Assembly (NCBI GenBank): GCA_005765155.1
Contig: VCCP01000006.1
Span: 756,501 to 820,500 of the forward strand
Length of the DNA stretch: 64,000 nucleotides
Direction: 5' to 3'
From: Zelopaecilomyces penicillatus
Lineage: Eukaryota; Ascomycota; Sordariomycetes; Hypocreales; Pseudodiploosporaceae
The translations under genes were made by a program, and so were the position numbers. The notes beneath the pieces are model-generated. The model had not been told where the DNA came from. It was given only the letters and a program-made list of their open reading frames with translations, and searched no databases. Of this stretch, positions 32,256 through 44,066 are shown piece by piece. Positions within the stretch are counted from its first letter, which is position 1. Each line of letters begins with the position of its first letter.

Positions 32256-34619
32256 TTAGCACAAAGTAGAATCTGCCCCCATACCCATCCCCTGAATGCG
32301 CTGGGCAGCGATCGCATACGACGTGAACCCATCGCCAACCTCACAAGGATCATCTCCAAACTCCACATGCTCCAACCACTCTGGCCGATCCTTTTCCAGC
32401 GCAATCTTGCCCATCTGGCCCTGACACCGGTAACTCCCAAACCGAAACTCGACGACGGAGCGACCGCCAGCCGCCGTCGTTGTGATGAGCGGCACCACTT
32501 CGTCCACCTCAAACTTGAACCGGGCGCCAAACCACTCCATCAGGTACTTCTCATTAACGAAATTGCTCAGCCCCGTGATGATGAGGACGCGTGAGGGTTT
32601 ACCGATGATGGGGCTGCTTGCGGCTTTGATGCGGTTGCGGGAAACGCGGACCCGAAACCCATCAATGAGAAGGCCGTTGGTCCAGGAGAGGCATAGGAGG
32701 CGCTGGGCGCTTTGGTGGTTGAAGAAGACGATTTTGGCGGCGGCGGTTTTGTGTTGGATGTTGTCGGGGTGGTTGATGTATGTGCACCAGATGCGGCCGA
32801 TGTTGCGGATAGGGGCGAGGAGTTTGTGGGTGGTGATGTCGGGGGGTAAGTTTGTGAGCCAGAGGGCGCAGTTGAGCTCTGTGGGTAGGCATGAGGCGCT
32901 GGCGTTGCTCATGGTGTGTCGTCCGCGATAGCGGCTGGAGAATTGGTTGGACATGAGGATGTGGGATCCATCCATGATGATGCTGTTGTTATTACTGTTG
33001 TTGAAGTTGTTCATCAAGGGAGAGAAGCTTGCTCCGAGTTGCTGTTGCTGTTGATGTTGCTGGTTCTGCTCCATCACGGCCTGCATTGGGAGAAAGCCAC
33101 CCTGACTGTTTTTACCGCGGCCAGCTTCGGGACTGGGAGAGGCAATTGATGGACATGCGAGGGTGTTTGCAACGCTCATATCGACAGGTAGCCTGTTTTG
33201 ACCAAACAGCAAGGGAATCCGCATAGGGGCTGGAGAGGAAAACGGCTGGTATTGGAGTCCGTTGCCAAAGCCCATGTTATTCACAGGCTGCTGCCTGTTT
33301 TGACCGATCACACCAGGGTGCGGCTCAGGAATTGGAGAAGGTTTAGACGACGAACATCCTATAGAGCTTCCCAGGTTCATATTCACAGGAAGTCTGTCCG
33401 CTGTGAGGGGGGTGCCGATGTTATTGTTGCCATTGTTATTGATGATGTTGTTGCTGGTGTTAGTGGTGATCCGGGATGACCACTGGGCTACGGAGTGAGT
33501 AATAGGACCTGTTTCAAACGATCTGGCTTTGAAACCATCCACTTCATCCGACTCACTCGAGGCGCTGTCTGAAATCGTCAAATCTGAACTCCCACAAGCT
33601 TTGGGGAACGGGTGAATAATCTCCGGTGCAAAGTTGTAGTGTGGGCTTGAGACGAGATTGTTGTCGCCAAAGACGATGCCCTCTTGGGTTCGGTTTGGTA
33701 AGTTTCTCTCGTTGTCTTCTTCTATTTTGGGGGAGAATAGATCTGGTGGGAGATGATATTGCGGGACTTGAGCGGAGCGAAGGTTCTTTAATGACTGCTG
33801 TTGTTGCATTTGCTGTTGTTGCTGCATTTGCTGCCGTTGCAGTTGCTGTCGATATTGCTGCTGTAGCTGCCATTGCTGCTGTTGTATCTTGTTGATATCA
33901 ATTTCCGGCGCTGGTGATGTATTTTCCGAGTCTTCAACATCATCCTGCACCATCGGAGAGAATCTAGATGCCCAGGAACCAAGCGGAGGCGCATCTTGAA
34001 GCAGAGGTCGCGGGCTCTGGAAAATCCACGAACCAGTAGATGATGTCTCTCTGGGAGCAGTCGAGTCGGCTATCTTATCATTGAAGATGTCATGAAACGC
34101 ACTCTTTGATGATGGTGGCCACTGCTGCGAAGCAGGATCATCGGTCGGATACATTGAACCAGGGCGAGGCATCTCCTTTCTGGTGTCTGGCAAAGAACTT
34201 TCCTCTTGAATGGTGACTTTTGCAAGCTTTCTCATCAACTCAGACACTGGTAGATGCGTCGAAACTACTGATTTCTGGTTACTGATGTTGCTGTTTCGAT
34301 TCTTTGTAACCAACGGCGTCTCACTCCCAAATCGAAAACCTTGATGTCGCTCCAAGGGATGTGATGGACGTGGTAGAGGTGGTGATGCAGCAGCAGCAGC
34401 AGCAACAACACGAGGCGCTGCTAGAATATTAGCATTGCCATTTGAACGGCGACCAGGAGAAAGTCGTTGTTTATCAAACTCACGATGAGAATGATTATAA
34501 CTATTTTTAAGAATGGAATGGTTCATAGCTTGAGGGGGGGCTGTTACGGTTGACGATGTTGTTGAAGGAGGTTGTTGGCGTTTTGCATGCCTATCGGCAA
34601 GGAGCAAGGGTTCCTTCAA
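32256..34619 (-). CDS. RRM-domain RNA-binding protein with Gln-rich N-terminus
   Basis: One exon of 787 residues. Residues 1-560 are low complexity, with Ser/Asn/Pro-rich text and a Gln block of about 35 residues (positions about 244-280). Further short QQ and NN runs include NNIINNNGNNN. Residues 584-664 form an RNA recognition motif: CALWLTNLPP (RNP2-like), AAKIVFFNH (RNP1-like) and FRVRVSRNRI. A second RRM-like unit follows at about 677-750, with SRVLIITGL and GRSVVEFRFGSY. The C-terminus is short. Such proteins bind mRNA and may form condensates through the Gln/Asn tract; no specific role is evident. It ends about 190 nt from the convergent ADPRH gene. An in-frame ATG at residue 32 (MNHSILKN) is an alternative start. 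Confidence 0.8.
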   Translation of the reverse strand: MKEPLLLADRHAKRQQPPSTTSSTVTAPPQAMNHSILKNSYNHSHREFDKQRLSPGRRSNGNANILAAPRVVAAAAAASPPLPRPSHPLERHQGFRFGSETPLVTKNRNSNISNQKSVVSTHLPVSELMRKLAKVTIQEESSLPDTRKEMPRPGSMYPTDDPASQQWPPSSKSAFHDIFNDKIADSTAPRETSSTGSWIFQSPRPLLQDAPPLGSWASRFSPMVQDDVEDSENTSPAPEIDINKIQQQQWQLQQQYRQQLQRQQMQQQQQMQQQQSLKNLRSAQVPQYHLPPDLFSPKIEEDNERNLPNRTQEGIVFGDNNLVSSPHYNFAPEIIHPFPKACGSSDLTISDSASSESDEVDGFKARSFETGPITHSVAQWSSRITTNTSNNIINNNGNNNIGTPLTADRLPVNMNLGSSIGCSSSKPSPIPEPHPGVIGQNRQQPVNNMGFGNGLQYQPFSSPAPMRIPLLFGQNRLPVDMSVANTLACPSIASPSPEAGRGKNSQGGFLPMQAVMEQNQQHQQQQQLGASFSPLMNNFNNSNNNSIIMDGSHILMSNQFSSRYRGRHTMSNASASCLPTELNCALWLTNLPPDITTHKLLAPIRNIGRIWCTYINHPDNIQHKTAAAKIVFFNHQSAQRLLCLSWTNGLLIDGFRVRVSRNRIKAASSPIIGKPSRVLIITGLSNFVNEKYLMEWFGARFKFEVDEVVPLITTTAAGGRSVVEFRFGSYRCQGQMGKIALEKDRPEWLEHVEFGDDPCEVGDGFTSYAIAAQRIQGMGMGADSTLC
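33789..33893. repeat. CAG/CAA trinucleotide tract encoding polyglutamine
   Basis: On the minus strand CAG and CAA codons alternate to encode the Gln block of the RRM protein. On the plus strand it reads as TGC/TTG words. Unit purity is modest, with interruptions by Leu, Arg and Met codons. A shorter GCAGCAGCAGCAGCAGCAAC run lies near 34385-34405. Confidence 0.7.
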
Positions 34620-37600
34620 GATGTTGGATATAAGATGAAGTGCTACTGAGTAGATAAGATGGAAAAGTAAGTATCCACAGCAATATCAGGACTCTTTTTT
34701 CTACTTCTAGACGGCAACGGTATATTATATATCTACCCATGTATGTGTGCATGTGTGTGTGTGAACATGGCATATCCGTGATGCCATGCCCCAAAAGCAT
34801 GGATCCATAGCACGTAAAGTGAACCGCAAAGCCCGTTTGGCAGAGAGCCCAATAAAAAACAAGAGAAGCGCGACATGCTGTTTCAATCTTCCCCTTGTCC
34901 GCCTTGCAGGGCTTGCCGCCCATTGTGTATGCGGGCGTGTGTGTGTGAGTGTGTGTGTGAGTGTGTGTGTGAGAATTGGTTGAAAGAGTATGTGAGCCAT
35001 GAAGAAGGCGGCGCCCAAGAAAAAGGCAAGCACACAATTTGTTTGTTCCCTTTTCTTCGTCTTCATTTATTTTTGGCTAGAGAAAAAAATCTAGTCCCCA
35101 TTCATCGGGAGGGTTTGTTTGAACAGCGGATGCACGTCCCCCTCCTTTTCGTGCAGAAACTGCAAGAGAGACGTTGAGAGGTGTTCACGTAATAAATGCG
35201 AGTGGTTAAGGTATGTAGTAGCCATCAAAGAGCTGTGTGTTGCGTAATGCTAGCTGAACAGCTTTAAATATGGAAGCATATGTGGCTTTACATGATTGAA
35301 CGAAAGAGCGGCATTCTTCTCTGGTCTAGAGTCTCTCTATCAAGTTTGAAAAGGGGAATGCACGTTATCTGGTGGCTGTTCAAACACTCTTGACAGGAAT
35401 GACAAGACAGGAAGATGAAGCTAATTCTCTCTGTAAGTGAGACAATGCAGCAGTGTAACCGGCTGTCGCACGTCTTCTTTACATTTTTTGCTTGTGTCTG
35501 TCTGCATCGTGTGTGTGACAAGACTCAAGGATGGGTGAAGTCCAAGCAACAACCCTGCCGTATCGTTTCCAAGTTTAACATAACCCTGTGTGTCCGCCGG
35601 CGCCGCTGTAAAGCTTCTTCAAGAAACGGTCTTTATTGACTACAGATAGTCACTTTACTTATTTGCAAATACAGGAACAATCCGGTGTGAGATTTGAGAC
35701 GAAAGGACGTGCTGCTCCATGCCCCGGCATCATGTTTGAGGTCGGGTCTCGTTGATGTACAGTCGCTACACATAATACGCAATCAAGACAGGGTCACATA
35801 TCTACATAGTAAGCTCAAAGTTTGTAAGAAAATGCCTCAGATACATTGAATATCTGTAGCAAAGGCCTAGGTATCTCTAGTGAGTATAGTTGTGTTCGTT
35901 GTTTGGCCTGATGGAATGATTGCCTTGTGCTCTGGGATAAGTTAAGTGTCGGAACTGCCGAGGCATTGATAAGACTTGTGAATAAATAGCTTCACTAAAC
36001 AGACGTCAGTCGCACTTAAGTTTATATAGATACAACTTAAAGTTAAATTTCAACAATTATCTCCATCAATTGTGAGCCCAGCTTGGAGTTGCGCCAAATG
36101 ACGCAAGGCAAGGTTGACTAACTCATTGTGCACCTACGAGGCAGAGAAGGCCGCTGCTTGTTTTTTATAGAAATGAGTGCAAGAGGACCAGGATCTGTTG
36201 TTGGATGTAAAAACAGTAACGGAATACCTGTATCTGTACCATATAGACTCTGTACACGCAACTTTCTTCACATGGGATTGATGCCTCATCGCTGGAGGAT
36301 GAAGGCTGGGTGGGGGAGTGCTGAAGATGTTCCCTGTAGAGCACGCCAGGAGTGGCTGCCAGCCACTAAAACGTGGATTACATAGGGCAGAGCAGCCACC
36401 TACAAGGTTACAAGCAGACGGCATCGGTTCAACATTGAGACGAACGATGGTACTTTCAAGCTTGAGTTTATTGCAGACAAGCTCGCGGTATAATATATCG
36501 CCGCGATTGCGTACTCGTATCCGGGTGACTGTCTCAATGGAAGTAGAAAAGTAGCATCCAGTACCGAGACAGGGGTGTCAAATTATTGATGATGCCTAAA
36601 CCTATAGCACAGGTCTATTTCCAATACTTGCCCTGAGACTCGACGAATAATCTGACATGAGTGAGCATCTAGAACCACGGTATGCTTACGGATACACGTA
36701 AAGATGGTGGCGGTTGGTGGTGCTTGTCTTGCGGAGTGTGTAGGTGAACTTTTTTGTCCAGCCATCCGTATGAATCTATCCAGAATATTCACTCCAAGGT
36801 GTATTAAACAAGCGGTTAGATTTGTATGGATACACAGATAGCATAAAAACAATGGAACATACACAGACTTACGTTTGATCGATGGCAGGGAACATCATGG
36901 TTTCCATTGTGGAGGGCCAAGCAACATCCTCCCATCTCTTGAACCCTGAATTAGATATGTAGCATAGGTGATACCACCAAAAAACCATTAGCCGGTCAGC
37001 AAGTCAGCAAATCACTCGCGAGCTTTTGTACAAAACCCTATTCAGGAACGTTTTCTTAGCGCCAGACTTTTTCGGCTCCCGCTATCCCATGTGCTTGGCC
37101 GTAACCTAGTAATAATAGGAGATCATCCCACTTCCTCCCTGTCCAAGAAGTACTCCGGATCCCGCGGGCGCCCATGTGTACTCTCCGGCCAGGGTCTCGC
37201 CTCTACAAGAAAAGGGGATACCAAACTTGTTAGGTGTACACATTGATTTCATCAATTAATCAGTGCTTGGCAGGGAAGATTGGACACAGAAAAAGGAACC
37301 AAAGCAAGTATGGGCATGGGCAGGGCAGAGCAGAGCAGGGCGGCAATGATGGGGGAAGCTACGCATGCAGCCTTACACCGGGGACATTTGAATCCTTCGC
37401 GTGCTTGATTTTTGGCTAATTAAAGGTAGGTAGTTAGTTGTACTAGAGTAGATGGCTTTTGCGGTTAGATGCGAACCGAAGGACACGAAAGGCTGCGCCA
37501 CTCCGAGCTAAAGATATGGGATATGAATCCCTTCTATCCGGTTCCCGCTACTTTAAACTTAAGTGAGAGGAGAGGCCAGGCAAGTTTTCATCATCATATG

Positions 37601-37697
37601 TATTTCATTCGTTCTTCATCAAATTCATCAAGCGGATCTTTTGTTTTTCAGTGTGTGTAGAGTTAATGCCTCATATTTGCGCTTGACGACAAGCACA
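34620..37697. other. 3-kb intergenic region between divergent RRM and CYP505 genes
   Basis: I see no gene. It contains the GT-rich 12-bp tandem repeat at 34937-34972 and AT-rich segments near 35640-36060. Frames under 115 codons lack motifs. The CYP505 leader before 37698 has the TTTTTCAGTGTGTG pyrimidine/GT text. Confidence 0.5.
34937..34972. repeat. Three perfect copies of GTGTGTGTGTGA
   Basis: A 12-bp unit repeated three times without change. It lies about 320 nt upstream of the RRM gene start codon and is probably in its promoter or leader. Confidence 0.85.
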
Positions 37698-40600
37698 ATG
37701 GCCAAGAAAGAATCACAGTATGTCGAGGTCCCTCAGCCAAAAGGTATGTTCTGCATGGAAATGAGATTCATCCATCCATCCAACCCACCCACCCACCGTC
37801 TCTTTCACGGGCGCACTTATAAACAAACAAGGTATGATGTGATAAACTGACCGAGGAAATGGAAACACCAAAAAAAAGGCCTACCACTGCTGGGCAACAC
37901 TCTCCAGGTCAACATAGACGCACCCGCATCGTCCACCTGCGAAATCAGCAAACCCTTCGGCCCCCTATGCCAGCTCGCCATCGGCGGAGACCGCTTCATC
38001 TTCGTCAACACCAGGGATATGCTTCATGAGCTTTGCGACGAGTCCCGCTTTGGAAAAATCGTCACCGCGGATCTACTACCGCTACGGCGTGCCGTCCACG
38101 ATGGACTCATCACAGCGCACAACGGGGAGCGTAATTGGGGGATAGCGCATAGGATATTGATGCCTGTCTTTGGGCCGTTGAAGATTCGGGAGATGTTTCC
38201 CCAGATGAATGATTTGGCACAGCAGATGTGCCTGAAATGGTGGGGATACTTCCTGGTATTGTACGCTTTCTCCTCCAGTGCTAACAAGCAGATGGTAGGG
38301 CACGTTATGGTGAGGACTACGAAATTGATGTTGGCAACGACTTTACGCGGCTTACGCTTGACACAATCTCGCTCTGTGGAATGGGCTACCGGTTCAACAG
38401 TTTTCACAATGGGACTGAAATACATCCTTTTGTCCAAAGCATGACAAGAGTCCTCAAAGAGGCTAGCATACAGGGCAATATCCCTGGCTTTATCAACTCT
38501 TTACGCATCTCTTCCCACCGAAAATTCGACAAGGACGCTGCTGTTATGCGCGAGATTTGCAAGGACATCATCCAAAAGCGTAGGAATGGCCAATCAGATC
38601 CAGAAACCAAGGATCTCCTCGACGTACTGCTCAACTCCAAGGACCCAGAAACCGGCGAGAAGCTACAGGAAGACCCCATCATCAACAACCTCATTACGTT
38701 CTTGATTGCCGGACACGAAACCACGTCCGGCATGCTTTCCTTTGTCTTTTACTTCCTAATGGCCAACCCAAGAGTCATGGAAAAGGCTCGTGCAGAGGTG
38801 GACGAGGTCACGGGAGGCTCGCCTCTAGCCATACAGCATCTGGCCAAGATGCCGTATATTAACGCGATCCTGCGAGAGACGCTACGACTTCAGCCCACAG
38901 TCCCCGGTATTATCATGGCAGCCCACAAGGATGAAGTGTTGGGAGGCAAGTATCGGATTCCGGCAACTGTACCACTCATTCCCCTATTCCACCTTATTCA
39001 TCGAGATGTAGCCGTGTATGGTGAGGATGCGGAAGAGTTTCGGCCCGAGCGGATGCTTGACGAGGAGTTTAACAAGCTTCCTCCCAACTCTTGGAAGCCG
39101 TTTGGAAACGGCATGAGAGGCTGCATTGGTCGAGCGTTTGCCTGGCAGGAGGCTCTCTTGATCACAGCCATGCTGCTACAAACTTTCACGTTCCGGTTGG
39201 CCGATCCGAACTATAAGCTCAAACTCAAAGAGAGCATTACAGTCAAGCCAGATGGATTCAACTTAAAGGCAAAGCTCAGGCGTAAAGGGGATGCAACAAG
39301 CCTTGTGCGAGAGTTGCAATCTCAAGGAACAGACAGTGTGAAGCCGTCAACCAATTCTAGGCCGGCTACTAAGCTTCAAAACTCCAAAGACAAGAAACCC
39401 ATCACAGTCTTATACGGATCCAACAGCGGCACATGTGAGTCGCTTGCCTATCGCCTGGCTGCTGATGCCGCCCTGCAGGGGTTCCATGCGGGGAAAGTCG
39501 CACCCATGAACTCGGCGTTGAAGAATCTTCCGACCACTGAGCCAGTGATCCTTCTTGCTGCCTCATACGACGGTCTTCCGGCCGACAACGCTGCCCAGTT
39601 TTTCAAGTGGCTCCAGGGCCTCGAGGGCAGTGATTCTCTAAGCGGCGTCTCCTATGCTGTCTTTGGCTGCGGTCACCGAGATTGGACCGCCACATTACAT
39701 CGCGTTCCACTCCTCTTGGACCAGCTCCTTGAAAAAGCCGGTGCTAAGCGTATCACGAGCCTCTGCACAGCAGACGCTGCGGTAGCAGACCTGTTTGTCG
39801 AGGTGGAAGAATGGGCTACAAAGTCGCTATGGCCTGCCATGAGCCACGGCGGCGCCGGCAGTTCGGGTGAGGAGCGTCTGATCAGCTCTTTGCTAGATAT
39901 CGAGGTTTCCGCGCCTCGGCCGTTGAGACAGTTTGCAGAACTTAAGGAGGCTACTGTAGTGGACACGCGTGTCTTAACAACAACAAACGCAATTGGCAAA
40001 AAGGTCCATGTAGAGATTCGGCTCTCCCCAGATGTTCAGTATCGACCTGGCGATCACATCGTCGTGCATCCGGTCAACCCTGCGAGAAACATCAAACGAG
40101 CATTGTCACGTTTCCAGTTGACGTGGGATGCTGTAGTCCGCGCTTCTTCTGGCGACGATGCGGTCAGGATTCCCACCGACACGTCCATGACGGCGTATGA
40201 GCTGCTGAGTTCCTACTTTGAGCTAGCGCAAACCGCAACTCCAAGGGTAAGTGATGCATCTTTCATTGTATGGTGAGCCAATCTAACAGCATTCGTAGGA
40301 CATTAGAGTTCTTGCGGCCGCTGCGGGAGATGAGATTTCGAAACAAGCCCTGAGTGACCTTGCAACAGTCTCCTACGCCGATGGGATCCAGGACAAACAC
40401 GTTTCTGTCCTCGACTTGCTGGAGAAATTTCCCGAAATCAGTGTTCCACTAGGGACCTACTTGGCCTTGCTTCCCCCTCTTCGCTTAAGAACCTACTCAA
40501 TATCTTCGTCCCCAGCAGAGAAACCAAATCACGCAACTCTCACATTCTCAACAATCGATGAGCCAGCATCCGATGGTTCTTCAAGGCGGTTTCTTGGCGT

Positions 40601-41177
40601 AGCATCCAACTATCTCGCTGGCCTGTCGCCTGGCGACGTGATCCATGTGGCTCCCCGTTCTGTCAAGGAGCTTTTCCAGATGCCCAGCGACTTGTCGACA
40701 ACACCCATCATCATGGTCGCAGCTGGATCAGGTCTGGCGCCATTTCGAGGATTTATTCAGGAACGGGCCCACCAAAAGCGTGTTGGAGGCAAACTGGCGC
40801 CTGCAATTCTTTTCTTTGGGTGCCGGTCCCAGGACGACGATATCTACCGGGAAGAGCTAGAGGAGCAAGAGGCATCAGGCAACCTGAAGGTCTATCGGGC
40901 ATTCAGTAGGGGCTCTGCTGACCCAGCGTTGAATATCTGCGGGGGATATGTGCAGGACAGCCTGACGGCTAATCGAGAGTCTTTTCTCTCACTCTGGCAG
41001 GCGAACGCCAAGGTCTACGTCTGCGGCAGCATCAAGTTGGCTGCACAGGTCAAGGATACAGTCATAGGCATTGTGTACCGCGCAGCGCAAGAGCAGGAAC
41101 TATCAGTAGGCCTCACTCCACAACAGTGGTTTGAGAGAGTGGGCGCATCTCGCTATGCGGCAGAGCTCTTCACATGA
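37698..41177 (+). CDS. Self-sufficient cytochrome P450/NADPH-P450 reductase fusion (CYP505)
   Basis: Four exons: 37698-37743, 37879-38239, 38299-40246 and 40299-41177, giving 1077 residues, the normal CYP505/P450foxy size. Introns are 135, 59 and 52 nt and all keep the frame. The P450 part has KGLPLLGN near residue 15-22, the oxygen-binding AGHETTSG (about 273-280), an ETLRLQP helix K motif and heme loop FGNGMRGCIGRAFAW with the ligand Cys411. The reductase part starts with FMN-binding ITVLYGSNSGTCES (from 504) and GCGHRDW. It continues with FAD-binding RTYSISSSP (from 849) and NADPH-binding AAGSGLAPFRGF (from 926). Family members hydroxylate fatty acids at sub-terminal carbons using electrons passed within one chain. 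All catalytic motifs are intact. There is no membrane anchor, as usual for CYP505, so it is probably cytosolic. The clan is certain; the substrate is inferred. Confidence 0.95.
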
Positions 41178-41720
41178 TGAGGTTGGGTGAAGAAGAATCA
41201 ACTTGGGCAAATAAGTCAGTAAACGATGGTGGTAAACAGTTAGCTGGAGAGAGACGAGACTGAACCACCGACTGTAAATTTTAGCGCTATGCATACACCT
41301 AGAACATCTGCAAGCACTCATGCGTAATTGACGGTACCTCATGCAAATAAGGGCCCTTTGACTGGGATGCAATCCATGGAATGAAACATCCGAATGATCG
41401 TGATTGGCTTGGAGTTCAGGGAATGAAGCATCTAACTGGTCTGAAAGCGGTCTAGTCTCAAGCGGCAGCATGGGTGGCAATTCTTTTGGTTGTCAAAAAC
41501 AATGAAGTCACGTGCAGAGTCTCAACGCGTCTGGCAGAGTAGCGCGTCATAGTCCTGTATTGCGAGGTAAAGTTAAGGCGTTGGCTCACAGTCCCATTCT
41601 CAAATCATTGTCCCGTACAATGCAACGCGGCCGTTTGCATCCTTCACCTTCACCACCCGGCCTTTGAATCAGCGGTATTTTTGTGGTCAGCGCCGTCGCG
41701 CAAAACCAAATCCATACACG
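41178..41720. other. Intergenic promoter region of AT-hook gene
   Basis: No gene. It carries the CYP505 3' UTR and the leader of the next gene, with CCTTCACCTTCACCACCC at about 41640-41658. Confidence 0.5.
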
Positions 41721-44066
41721 ATGGAGTTCACAATGCTGGATGAGATTTCGCCGTTGGCCGATTTCTGGCATGCAGGTCACAGCCTGGAAAGCGACACGCA
41801 GGACCAGCCACTTTTGGCTGCAGCTTCGCTCGCCCGCCATGAGCTTCAACTCCAGCAACAGCTTGAGCAACAGGCTGCGAGTGCCAGCGTGTCACCAAAC
41901 AAGGATGAATCGTCGCTCTTTGGATCTACCAACCAAGAATATGAGGGTTCGCATCACAGCCAGGACTTGGATCAGCATGCGCCAGAGACCATGACTGAAG
42001 TCGCAGGCGCTCAATCAACCTCACACCAAGCTTACCACATGCCATCTAGTCAAGAGAGACCACAAGCAGATTTTAGCCCTACCAATGGCGGCTTCACATC
42101 ATCTGACCACCCTCTACAGCAGTTACTAAGCCCCACCAGATCGCATCATCATTATTCTCACCAAGAAGCCATGAAGGAAGTCATGAATGAGTCAGATTCA
42201 AATCACGCCACTAGCCAAAGTGAAATGCATGCTGAAGAGGCGCATCACGAGCATTTGATGGAGGCTCGTCCCCAGAGTTTGGAGCCGGAATTCCACAGCC
42301 CTAGGGAGGCGGAGGAGGATGGTCCCGAGGCGACGCAGGATGAAGGCGGCGCAACCGAAGCAGTCGCGACAAGTGATGGTACTGAGGATGAAGTCTCCCA
42401 ACCCGCCAGCCTATCAGAGCACGTCGTCGAAGAAGTCACTCACGAAGAAATCGAGTATGCGGACCCCATGGAACCTTCGGCTGTGGCAGTTGACGTTTTG
42501 GATGAGGTGGTGAACGAGACTCTGAACGAGATTATTGATGGAGCTGTAAACGAGGTCGCCAATGAAGATGTTGCCGTCGATCATTCAGACATGGAGTCTT
42601 CACCCAACTCCTCGATCCATGCAATAGGGCAACGGCCGGACATCTCACAATCTATTGAGATCATAGCAGACACACCTGTCAAATTGAAATCACCAGAGGC
42701 AAGGCGCCGCCGCAGAAGCGGCGCCGAAATGCTCGTTGCTGCATCAAGAAGTGTCATTCAAACAAATGCCGAAGCGCGCCGAAGACGTCGATCCGTCTCA
42801 GTAGCAGCAACGAAGTCCTTTCTCGGCAGGCCCAAAAAGGGCTCAATGTCACACATCAAAGTAAATGCCCAGATCGCACCAAAAAGAGGCCGTCCCCGAA
42901 ATAGCGCGAAGCCTTCCAGCAAGCTGTCTCGCGCTCGCACGAACGAAATGAGTGGAGGAGTCGATGGGCTGGCTTCGGTCCCTAAAAAGCGCGGCCGTCC
43001 TGCAAAATTGCAGCCCTTGAAGGTAGCTGAAAACACAGAGACGCCAAGGAGGCGTGGCCGTCCATCAAAAAACATGAGCTTGGAAACCCCTCTCGCGATC
43101 ACTTCATCCGTCTTGAAGAGGAAACCTGGCAGGCCGTCCCTCGGAGCTACTCCCATCAAGCCCGGAAAACTTGTCCAGACAGTGTCCTCCACGCCCAGAA
43201 GACGGGGTCGGCCTGCGAAGGTAGCTGCGGAGCCGTCGCCTCAGCAAAATACGACGCCGCAGTCTCAGCCAAGGAAGCGAGGACGACCAAGTCTTAAATC
43301 GTCTGGCCTAGAGTCTCCCAAGCCAGCGGAGATCGATGCTGAACCGCCCTCTACGGCAAAGCGAGGACGGCCACCAAAGGCTGTTTCTGCTGCACTTGGG
43401 AATATTTCAACACCGGCATCATCAAAGAGGAGCGAAAAACAGCAGGGTTCAACTCTGGATCAGGCCACGCCTAACACCAAGGAGATCAATGCAGAGAAAC
43501 CCTCTACGGCGAAGCGCGGACGGCCACCCAAGGCAGTTGCCGCCGTTGCTGTTGAGGAGGTTTCCTCATTGCCACAAAAGAAGCGCGGGCGGCCCGCTCT
43601 GGACGTATCTAAAGCTACCGATGAACCGGATTCCAAAAGGCAGCGGACAGAAGACACCGTTGATACCCCGGTTGCCTCCAAAGTTCTGGAAGACGTCGTC
43701 TCCGCAACCAAGGGGTCTGGCCGACGTGGACGGCCCAAGAGCTCTACCGTATCAGAAGAGGTTCCGGCTAAGAGCCATCAAGAGGATCCTTCTCCAGCAC
43801 CGCGCCGCGCAGGCCGCCCGCCAGCTGCCAAGGAGGAGTCGAAGCCTGTGGCAGAAGTACTGCCTTCACCTCGACCTCGGGGACGTCCAAGCAAATCAGC
43901 CATGACAGACACTGTTGCGGCACCCGAACCCGAGAATTTGAGCCGCCCACGAGGACGGCCGCCACAGCAAACGAAACTCACATTCGCCAAGGGCTCTAAG
44001 CCAACTGGCGTTGTCAAATCCAGGGGTCGCGGGAGACCAGCCAAACACAGGCCGGTAACTTCGTGA
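41721..44066 (+). CDS. Multi-AT-hook chromatin protein
   Basis: One exon. From MEFTMLDE at 41721 it encodes 781 residues; an upstream ATG at 41664 would add 19. The N-terminal half is acidic and disordered with Gln/His-rich parts and a helical stretch, VLDEVVNETLNEIIDGAVNEV. Two similar basic blocks, EARRRRRS, follow. The C-terminal half (from about 42880) holds 14 AT-hook cores of the form KRGRP or RRGRP, such as PKRGRPRN, KKRGRPAK, RRRGRPSK, AKRGRPPK (twice) and RGRGRPAK at the end. AT-hooks insert into the minor groove of AT-rich DNA, so this is likely a nuclear architectural or heterochromatin-linked protein. Fungal multi-AT-hook proteins vary widely and I cannot name an ortholog. It has no catalytic domain. 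Confidence 0.85.
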   Translation: MEFTMLDEISPLADFWHAGHSLESDTQDQPLLAAASLARHELQLQQQLEQQAASASVSPNKDESSLFGSTNQEYEGSHHSQDLDQHAPETMTEVAGAQSTSHQAYHMPSSQERPQADFSPTNGGFTSSDHPLQQLLSPTRSHHHYSHQEAMKEVMNESDSNHATSQSEMHAEEAHHEHLMEARPQSLEPEFHSPREAEEDGPEATQDEGGATEAVATSDGTEDEVSQPASLSEHVVEEVTHEEIEYADPMEPSAVAVDVLDEVVNETLNEIIDGAVNEVANEDVAVDHSDMESSPNSSIHAIGQRPDISQSIEIIADTPVKLKSPEARRRRRSGAEMLVAASRSVIQTNAEARRRRRSVSVAATKSFLGRPKKGSMSHIKVNAQIAPKRGRPRNSAKPSSKLSRARTNEMSGGVDGLASVPKKRGRPAKLQPLKVAENTETPRRRGRPSKNMSLETPLAITSSVLKRKPGRPSLGATPIKPGKLVQTVSSTPRRRGRPAKVAAEPSPQQNTTPQSQPRKRGRPSLKSSGLESPKPAEIDAEPPSTAKRGRPPKAVSAALGNISTPASSKRSEKQQGSTLDQATPNTKEINAEKPSTAKRGRPPKAVAAVAVEEVSSLPQKKRGRPALDVSKATDEPDSKRQRTEDTVDTPVASKVLEDVVSATKGSGRRGRPKSSTVSEEVPAKSHQEDPSPAPRRAGRPPAAKEESKPVAEVLPSPRPRGRPSKSAMTDTVAAPEPENLSRPRGRPPQQTKLTFAKGSKPTGVVKSRGRGRPAKHRPVTS

